Below, in pieces: positions 59,572 through 64,000 of a DNA stretch of 64,000 bases. Positions within the stretch are counted from its first letter, which is position 1, and each line of letters opens with the position of its first letter. The notes below the pieces were generated by a model. The model ran no database searches. It saw nothing but the letters and a program-made list of their open reading frames with translations, and was not told where the DNA came from. Made by a program: the position numbers and the translations under genes. The stretch spans positions 465,001 through 529,000 of the forward strand of contig NZ_JAUCBZ010000015.1 of assembly GCF_034676545.1 (NCBI RefSeq). Reading direction: 5' to 3'. The DNA comes from Pararhodobacter sp. (GTDB lineage: Bacteria; Pseudomonadota; Alphaproteobacteria; Rhodobacterales; Rhodobacteraceae).

Positions 59572-60681
59572 ATGGCAACCAAGACTCGGGCTCCGGAAGC
59601 GCGTGCGCTTCCGCTGGACCAAATTCTTGCGGGCGATTGTATTGAGATCATGAACGGCTTGCCCGAGGGCAGCGTCGATCTGATCTTTGCAGACCCGCCC
59701 TATAACCTTCAGCTGAAGGGGTCCTTGCACCGTCCTGACAATTCTCAGGTCGATGCGGTGGATGATCACTGGGATCAATTCTCCAGCTTCGCGGCCTATG
59801 ACAGCTTCACCCGCGATTGGCTGGCGGCTGCGCGCCGCATCCTCAAGCCGAACGGCGCGATCTGGGTGATCGGCAGCTATCACAACATCTTCCGCGTGGG
59901 GGCGTCGTTGCAGGATGCCGGCTACTGGATCCTGAATGACGTCATCTGGCGCAAATCCAACCCGATGCCGAATTTCCGCGGCATGCGCCTGACGAATGCG
60001 CATGAAACGATGATCTGGGCGTCGAAGTCCGAGGGCGCGAAATACACGTTCAATTACGAGGCGCTGAAGGCCCTGAACGAGGGGATTCAGATGCGCAGCG
60101 ATTGGGTGCTGCCGATCTGCACCGGGCATGAGCGCCTGAAAGACGACAAAGGCGACAAGGCCCATCCGACGCAAAAGCCGGAATCCTTGCTGCATCGTGT
60201 CCTGGTTGGCTCGACCAACGAAGGCGACGTCGTGCTGGACCCGTTCTTTGGCACCGGCACCACCGGCGCTGTTGCCAAGATGCTGGGCCGCCACTTTATC
60301 GGCATCGAGCGCGAGGAGGCCTATCGCAAGGCCGCCACCGCCCGGCTTGCCAAGGTGCGCAGGCTGGATGCCTCGGCGCTGGAAACAACCACCTCGAAAC
60401 GCGCCGAACCACGGGTGCCCTTTGGCCAGTTGGTCGAACGCGGCCTGCTGCGGCCCGGCGAGGTGCTGATCAACGCGCGCGGCCAGGCGGCCAAAGTGCG
60501 CGTCGACGGATCGCTCGTCTCCGAGAAACACCGAGGCTCGATCCATCAGGTCGGGGCCGCGCTGGAAGGCGCGCCCTCGTGCAACGGCTGGACCTATTGG
60601 CAATACAAACGCGAAGGCCAGTTGATCCCGATTGATATTCTACGTCAGCAAATCCGCTCGGACATGAGCAAGGAGCTCTGA
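59572..60681 (+). CDS. ccrM: CcrM-type adenine DNA methyltransferase (GANTC)
   Basis: Beta-class N6-adenine methyltransferase, 369 residues. Motif IV DPPYNLQL is near residue 41. Motif I DPFFGTGTTGAVA comes after the target-recognition region, the order expected for the beta class. HPTQKPESLLHRVLVGST is motif X. The C-terminal ~100-residue domain (VPFGQLVERGLLRPGEVL and NGWTYWQYKREG) is the non-catalytic extension found in CcrM. It is a solitary methylase; no restriction gene is adjacent. In Caulobacter CcrM is cell-cycle regulated and sets GANTC methylation. The terminator at 60739 closes the gene. Confidence 0.96.
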   Translation: MATKTRAPEARALPLDQILAGDCIEIMNGLPEGSVDLIFADPPYNLQLKGSLHRPDNSQVDAVDDHWDQFSSFAAYDSFTRDWLAAARRILKPNGAIWVIGSYHNIFRVGASLQDAGYWILNDVIWRKSNPMPNFRGMRLTNAHETMIWASKSEGAKYTFNYEALKALNEGIQMRSDWVLPICTGHERLKDDKGDKAHPTQKPESLLHRVLVGSTNEGDVVLDPFFGTGTTGAVAKMLGRHFIGIEREEAYRKAATARLAKVRRLDASALETTTSKRAEPRVPFGQLVERGLLRPGEVLINARGQAAKVRVDGSLVSEKHRGSIHQVGAALEGAPSCNGWTYWQYKREGQLIPIDILRQQIRSDMSKEL

Positions 60682-60738
60682 CAATCCTCCAGTTTACCGC
60701 CAGCGTCCGGGCTCCCAAGGCTTGGATGCAACTTTATA

Positions 60739-60767
60739 CCCCGGCCTTGTGCCGGGGTCTTTTTTTT
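60739..60767 (+). terminator. Intrinsic terminator of ccrM
   Basis: CCCCGGC-CTTGT-GCCGGGG stem of 7 bp followed by TCTTTTTTTT. Confidence 0.92.
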
Positions 60768-60776
60768 GCGCGGTGC

Positions 60777-61478
60777 TCAGACAGAGGCCGTCAAACCGCC
60801 ATCCACCCGCAGGTTTTGCCCGGTCATATAGCTGCTTTCCTCCGAGATCAGGAAACGCACGACGCTCGACACCTCCGCGACCCGGGCATAGCGCCCGGTT
60901 GGGATCCGCGCGACTCGGTCGGGTTTCTCGGGCAGACTGTCGATGAATCCCGGCAGCACGTTGTTCATTCGCAGACCCGCCGCCGCGTGTTTGGTCGACC
61001 ACAGCTTTGCATAGGTCGCCAGACTGGCGCGGAATACGGCCGAGGTGGGGAAATCGGGGTCAGGCTCGAACGCGGCAAAAGTCGAGATGTTGACGATCGA
61101 GCCGACACCCTGCGCGGCCATGATCGGCGTCACCAGTTTGGTCATGCGGATCACGTTGAGCAGGTAGTAATCCATGCCCAGGTGCCAATCGTCGTCGCTG
61201 ATCGCGTCGATATCGCCCTTTGGCCCGTGCCCCGTGCAATTCACGACCCCGTCGATCCGGCCGAATTGGTCCATCGCCCGCGCCACGAACGCCGCCAGAT
61301 CATCGGGGACGAGGTTCGAGCCGGTCATGCCCAGCCCCCCCAACTCACGGCCCAGCGCCTCGCCCCTGCCCGACGAGGACAGGACGCCGACGTCATAGCC
61401 GTGCCGGGCCAATTGGCGGGCGGCATCGGCCCCGATTCCGCTGCCTCCACCGACGATCAAGGCGACTGGTTTGTGCAT
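60777..61478 (-). CDS. SDR-family oxidoreductase with altered catalytic motif
   Basis: A 233-residue classical-length short-chain dehydrogenase. The cofactor motif is GGGSGIG near residue 10, the NxTG/NCTG equivalent is VVNCTGHG, the active-site Ser is in NISTF, and the C-terminus ends MTGQNLRVDGGLTASV. Where the Y-x-x-x-K dyad should be, the sequence is SAVFRASLATYAK, so Tyr is replaced by Phe and Lys by Leu at the normal spacing. The later Tyr-Ala-Lys does not have the right spacing. The enzyme may be inactive or use other residues. ATG 61478 follows AAGGAG. It is last in the catabolic unit from 64000. Confidence 0.88.
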   Translation of the reverse strand: MHKPVALIVGGGSGIGADAARQLARHGYDVGVLSSSGRGEALGRELGGLGMTGSNLVPDDLAAFVARAMDQFGRIDGVVNCTGHGPKGDIDAISDDDWHLGMDYYLLNVIRMTKLVTPIMAAQGVGSIVNISTFAAFEPDPDFPTSAVFRASLATYAKLWSTKHAAAGLRMNNVLPGFIDSLPEKPDRVARIPTGRYARVAEVSSVVRFLISEESSYMTGQNLRVDGGLTASV

Positions 61479-61565
61479 GACTTCTCCTTTTCGCAACAGC
61501 TATCCATGGCGACAGAGGAACCCTGCCGCCTGAGGTCACCGCCGTCCACGACGCGCGCGGCTGGC

Positions 61566-61709
61566 TTACTTTTCGGCTTTCGCTTTTTCCGCCGCCGCCT
61601 TCATGCGGGCCAGCAGCTCGGCCTTGTCGGGCGTCTTGCCCTGCTTGTCGTACGGGTTGCGGGGTTCTTTGGTCTTGCGCTTGGGTGCGCCTGATTTGCC
61701 ATAATCCAT
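61566..61709 (-). CDS. Small basic protein of 47 residues
   Basis: MDYGKSGAPKRKTKEPRNPY and on to a C-terminal helix LLARMKAAAEKAKAEK. It is strongly lysine-rich, with the first half probably disordered and the second a helix. The frame lies exactly between the neighbouring genes (stop 61568, start 61709, next gene stop 61714). Short proteins of this kind with a K-T-P-D-K-A-E-L-L motif are seen in Rhodobacterales but have no known role. AAGAGATCTGACAC provides a plausible ribosome site. Confidence 0.6.
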   Translation of the reverse strand: MDYGKSGAPKRKTKEPRNPYDKQGKTPDKAELLARMKAAAEKAKAEK

Positions 61710-61713
61710 CGTG

Positions 61714-62550
61714 TCAGATCTCTTTCTTGTCGTTAACGATGTTCATCGTCGCCACACCACTATGCCCCAATGCGACCGAAGCAAAGGGGCCACCGTGGTG
61801 CATTTGCCCGGCATCCGTCGGGTCGGCGGGCGGCGCTTCGGCCAGAACCTTGGCCGCGAATTGCTCGGCGTTGTCCTTGGGCCGGTAGCCCAGATGCGAG
61901 GCCAGACGGTTATCCACCGGCACCCGGTCGTTGTTCGAGACACCGTAAACGATGGTAAACCCGGTGGTCGGCGTGTCAATCGCGCGCGTCACCATGTGGA
62001 TCAGGTCATCATAGGACAGCCACGAACCCAGCGCGCGCGGATTGTTGACCTGCGCCGCCGACAGGATGCGCATACAGACCGACTCCAGCCCGCGCTTGTC
62101 CCAGTACAGCGATGCCAGATCCTCGGCAAAACACTTGGCGAGGCCGTAGAACGTATCCGGCCGGTGCGGCGCGTCGGTGCCGATGAAATCCTGCTTTTTA
62201 TGCATCCCCACCGCGTGAATCGAGCTGGCATAGACCACCCGGCGCACCTTGTGCTGATAGGCGGCCTCCCAGACGTTATAGGCCCCGATGAAATTCGGCC
62301 CCAGCAGCGTCTCGAACGGGCGTTCGTCACCGATGGCCCCGAAATGCACCACCATATCCGCGCCCTCGATGACCGCAGACATGTCCTCCAGGCTTTCCAG
62401 ATTGGCCTTTTGATAGCGCTCGCCGGGATAGAGTGTGCCGATATCGTCAAACAGGTCGGTCGAGACCAACTCGTCGCACATCTTGCTGAGTGGCTCGCGC
62501 AGATACGACCCCAAGCGCCCGGCAGCCCCGGTCAGAACAAGTTTCTTCAT
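61714..62550 (-). CDS. Uronate-dehydrogenase-like NAD-dependent epimerase/dehydratase family protein
   Basis: A 278-residue extended SDR. The Rossmann motif TGAAGRLGSYLR is at residues 7-18. The catalytic Ser is in ASSIHAVG and the Tyr-x3-Lys in FYGLAKCFAE. The layout closely follows bacterial uronate dehydrogenase: VHFGAIGDERPFETLL, ANFIGAYN-like NFIGAYNVWEAA, and GYRPKDNAEQFAAKV near the C-terminus. Uronate dehydrogenase oxidises galacturonate or glucuronate to the aldarolactone. The true substrate here is not certain, since neighbours point to amine or hydantoin catabolism. It is co-directional with the FAD oxidoreductase, 34 bases downstream of it. Confidence 0.85.
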   Translation of the reverse strand: MKKLVLTGAAGRLGSYLREPLSKMCDELVSTDLFDDIGTLYPGERYQKANLESLEDMSAVIEGADMVVHFGAIGDERPFETLLGPNFIGAYNVWEAAYQHKVRRVVYASSIHAVGMHKKQDFIGTDAPHRPDTFYGLAKCFAEDLASLYWDKRGLESVCMRILSAAQVNNPRALGSWLSYDDLIHMVTRAIDTPTTGFTIVYGVSNNDRVPVDNRLASHLGYRPKDNAEQFAAKVLAEAPPADPTDAGQMHHGGPFASVALGHSGVATMNIVNDKKEI

Positions 62551-62584
62551 CGTGCAAATCCTTCAATCGTCGCGCTTTCGCGCT

Positions 62585-63784
62585 TCATATCACGGCTTTT
62601 TCAATCAATGGCTCCTTGCGCGCAACCCGGTCATAGCCAAACGGCGACAGGTCCAGCGTACGGAATGCGCCATAGGTCACCAGTTCCGAAATCCCGCGCC
62701 CCATGGCCGGCGACTGCTGCAACCCGTGGCCCGAGAAGCCGTTGAGGAACAGGAAGTTCTCAACCTGAGTGTGCGGCCCCAGAACGGCGTTCTGGTCCAG
62801 CGTGTTATAGGCATAATGACCGGCCCATTCGGTGACGATCTTGATCGACTCGAATTGCGGGATGCGGGTGGCGATGATCGGCCAGACGTGATCCTGCCAC
62901 AGATCCGGGTCCATGCGGAAGTCGTCGTAATCAACGGCAGGGTCCGGGTCGCCCTTGGAGCCCGCCAGATAGGTTTTCGGCCCATCCTGACGCATGTGCA
63001 CGCCGCTGGGGTCGATGGTCAGCGGCAGATCGCGGCTGAGGGGTTTCTCGGCGCTGAACACCCAAGTATAGCGTTTGCGTGGCTCCACCGGCAGGTCGAT
63101 CCCCGCCATCCGGGCCGTGCGCGCGGCACGCGGGCCCGAGGCATTGATCACCGTGCCGCAGCCGATGACCGCGCCCGAGGCCAGGGTGACGCTCTCCACC
63201 CGCGTCCCCGACGCATTGCGCGTCATCGCCACAACCTCGTCCGCGATGTATTCGACGCCCCGCGCCCGCGCCGATCTGCGCCACCAGTCGAACACCGTGC
63301 CGCCGTCCCAATAGCCTTCGTCCTTGGTGTTGATGCTGCCCAACAGGATGTCATCGACCACAAAGAACGGGTATTCGGCGCGTATCTGATCGGCCGTCAA
63401 CAGCCGCGTTTCCGCCCCCGCCGCCAGTTGCACCGTCTGATTCGCGCGCAGCGTGTCAGCAAAACCCGGAGTATCCGCCAGATACAGATAGCCGTAATTC
63501 TGGATCGTCAGCTCGGGCACACGCGGATCGCCGCCCATATACTGCCGCAGGTTCTTGACGAAATCGGCGGCAAATTGCGAAATCCGCACGTTCAGCGGGT
63601 TGGAAAACTGCTGGCGCATACAGGAATTGGTGTGCGCGGTAGAGCAGCTTTGATAGCTGGGGTCTTTCTCGACCACCAGAATGCGCCCGGTGAAATCCGG
63701 GTTATCGGTCAGGAACCACGCCGCCGAGGAGCCCATGATCGCCCCGCCGATGATCACCACGTCATAGGTTTCGTGTTGCGGCAT
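62585..63784 (-). CDS. FAD-dependent amine oxidoreductase (DAO/DadA family)
   Basis: A 399-residue flavoenzyme of the glycine oxidase/sarcosine oxidase type. The FAD dinucleotide motif is VVIIGGAIMGSSAAWFL at the N-terminus. ASGPRAARTARMAG and the C-terminal NGFSGHGLQQSPAMGRGISEL are family blocks that close over the flavin. SCSTAHTNSCMRQQFSNP near residue 47 is typical of a subgroup annotated as FAD-binding oxidoreductases in Rhodobacterales. The start overlaps the hydantoinase B stop by one base (TGATG), implying coupling. Confidence 0.9.
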   Translation of the reverse strand: MPQHETYDVVIIGGAIMGSSAAWFLTDNPDFTGRILVVEKDPSYQSCSTAHTNSCMRQQFSNPLNVRISQFAADFVKNLRQYMGGDPRVPELTIQNYGYLYLADTPGFADTLRANQTVQLAAGAETRLLTADQIRAEYPFFVVDDILLGSINTKDEGYWDGGTVFDWWRRSARARGVEYIADEVVAMTRNASGTRVESVTLASGAVIGCGTVINASGPRAARTARMAGIDLPVEPRKRYTWVFSAEKPLSRDLPLTIDPSGVHMRQDGPKTYLAGSKGDPDPAVDYDDFRMDPDLWQDHVWPIIATRIPQFESIKIVTEWAGHYAYNTLDQNAVLGPHTQVENFLFLNGFSGHGLQQSPAMGRGISELVTYGAFRTLDLSPFGYDRVARKEPLIEKAVI

Positions 63785-64000
63785 CAGAACCCCTCACCCA
63801 AGGCTGCACGCGCCAGAACATCGTCAATCACGTCGGCCTCCAGCCCATATACATCCCGCGCAGTCTTGGCGGAAATATAGCCCAGCGCAAGATCGCGCCG
63901 CACTTGTCCCGGGTCACGATCCGGCGCCGCGCCGTAGCCCGCGCCACCCGGAAACGCCATCATCACCCGGCGGCCATGCGGCACGAATTGCTTGCCCTTG
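63784..64000 (-). CDS. Hydantoinase B / oxoprolinase family protein, C-terminal end only
   Basis: The last 71 codons of a larger gene that enters from the right edge. The end reads QFVPHGRRVMMAFPGGAGYG, then RDPGQVRRDLALGYIS and DVYGLEADVIDDVLARAAL, the characteristic C-terminus of HyuB-type subunits of ATP-dependent N-methylhydantoinase/5-oxoprolinase. HyuA should lie upstream, beyond the window. The stop shares one base with the following oxidoreductase start. Confidence 0.88.
   Translation of the reverse strand, partial: KGKQFVPHGRRVMMAFPGGAGYGAAPDRDPGQVRRDLALGYISAKTARDVYGLEADVIDDVLARAALGEGF

Noticed and set aside
1..64000. CRISPR arrays, prophage or complete insertion sequences
   Set aside because: No regularly spaced repeats, phage structural genes or intact transposase were found on either strand.

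Overview
This 64 kb window is GC-rich chromosomal DNA from an alphaproteobacterium of the order Rhodobacterales (Rhodobacter/Roseobacter type). The placement rests on gene content and order: mdh, a malyl-CoA thioesterase and mesaconyl-CoA hydratase of the ethylmalonyl-CoA pathway sit beside sdhCDAB; flagellin is followed by flaF, flbT and a DUF1217 gene; rpsT precedes dnaA-dnaN-recF-gyrB; a CcrM-type methyltransferase follows rnhB; and a typical liv-type ABC operon carries an acyl-CoA ligase.

Layout. 1-2.3 kb: end of a peptidase T gene, a small NTF2-like gene and an AT-rich, probably acquired gene with a HEPN-like R-N-x3-H motif. 2.3-11.1 kb: central carbon block (mdh, mcl2-like, NnrU, DUF1737, mch, a porin, sdhCDAB). 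11.2-17.8 kb: flagellar block, with flagellin, flaF, flbT, DUF1217, FlgN-like and rod-binding genes on the minus strand and fliK-flgD on the plus strand. 17.8-22.3 kb: ubiB, ubiE, mutM, an enoyl-CoA hydratase and rpsT. 22.8-30.1 kb: dnaA, dnaN, recF, two small genes and gyrB. 30.1-39.1 kb: an accessory region with decayed GntR and IS66 fragments, a gene truncated by IS66, and a minus-strand catabolic unit of MarR regulator, TRAP transporter, LigM-like O-demethylase, CoA ligase and thioesterase. It ends at tRNA-Leu(CAG). 39.3-47.4 kb: an NDUFA9-family protein, uppP and gltD-gltB. 47.5-54.1 kb: livHMGF, an acyl-CoA ligase and a binding protein. 54.4-58.6 kb: an unusual transglutaminase-like/CoaBC-like gene pair, facing a membrane-anchored winged-helix regulator and small secreted proteins. 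58.8-64 kb: rnhB-ccrM, then a minus-strand catabolic unit (hydantoinase B, FAD oxidoreductase, uronate-dehydrogenase-like, a 47-residue protein, an atypical SDR).

Three patterns stand out. First, at least four otherwise intact conserved genes (mch, flagellin, a FlgJ-like gene, gltB), and perhaps dctQ, are each broken by a single net one-base indel. This looks more like sequence error than biology, but it matters for any reader of the annotation. Second, a 14-bp palindrome close to GTTGATATGTCAAC occurs three times in the MarR/TRAP/O-demethylase cluster and nowhere else that I noticed. It is a good candidate operator for an undescribed aromatic-ether regulon. In that cluster the TRAP binding-protein gene has lost most of its middle. 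Third, the pair at 54.4-56.7 kb combines a papain-like transglutaminase domain with a CoaBC paralogue that has lost hallmark active-site residues, which makes it the best candidate for a function not yet described.
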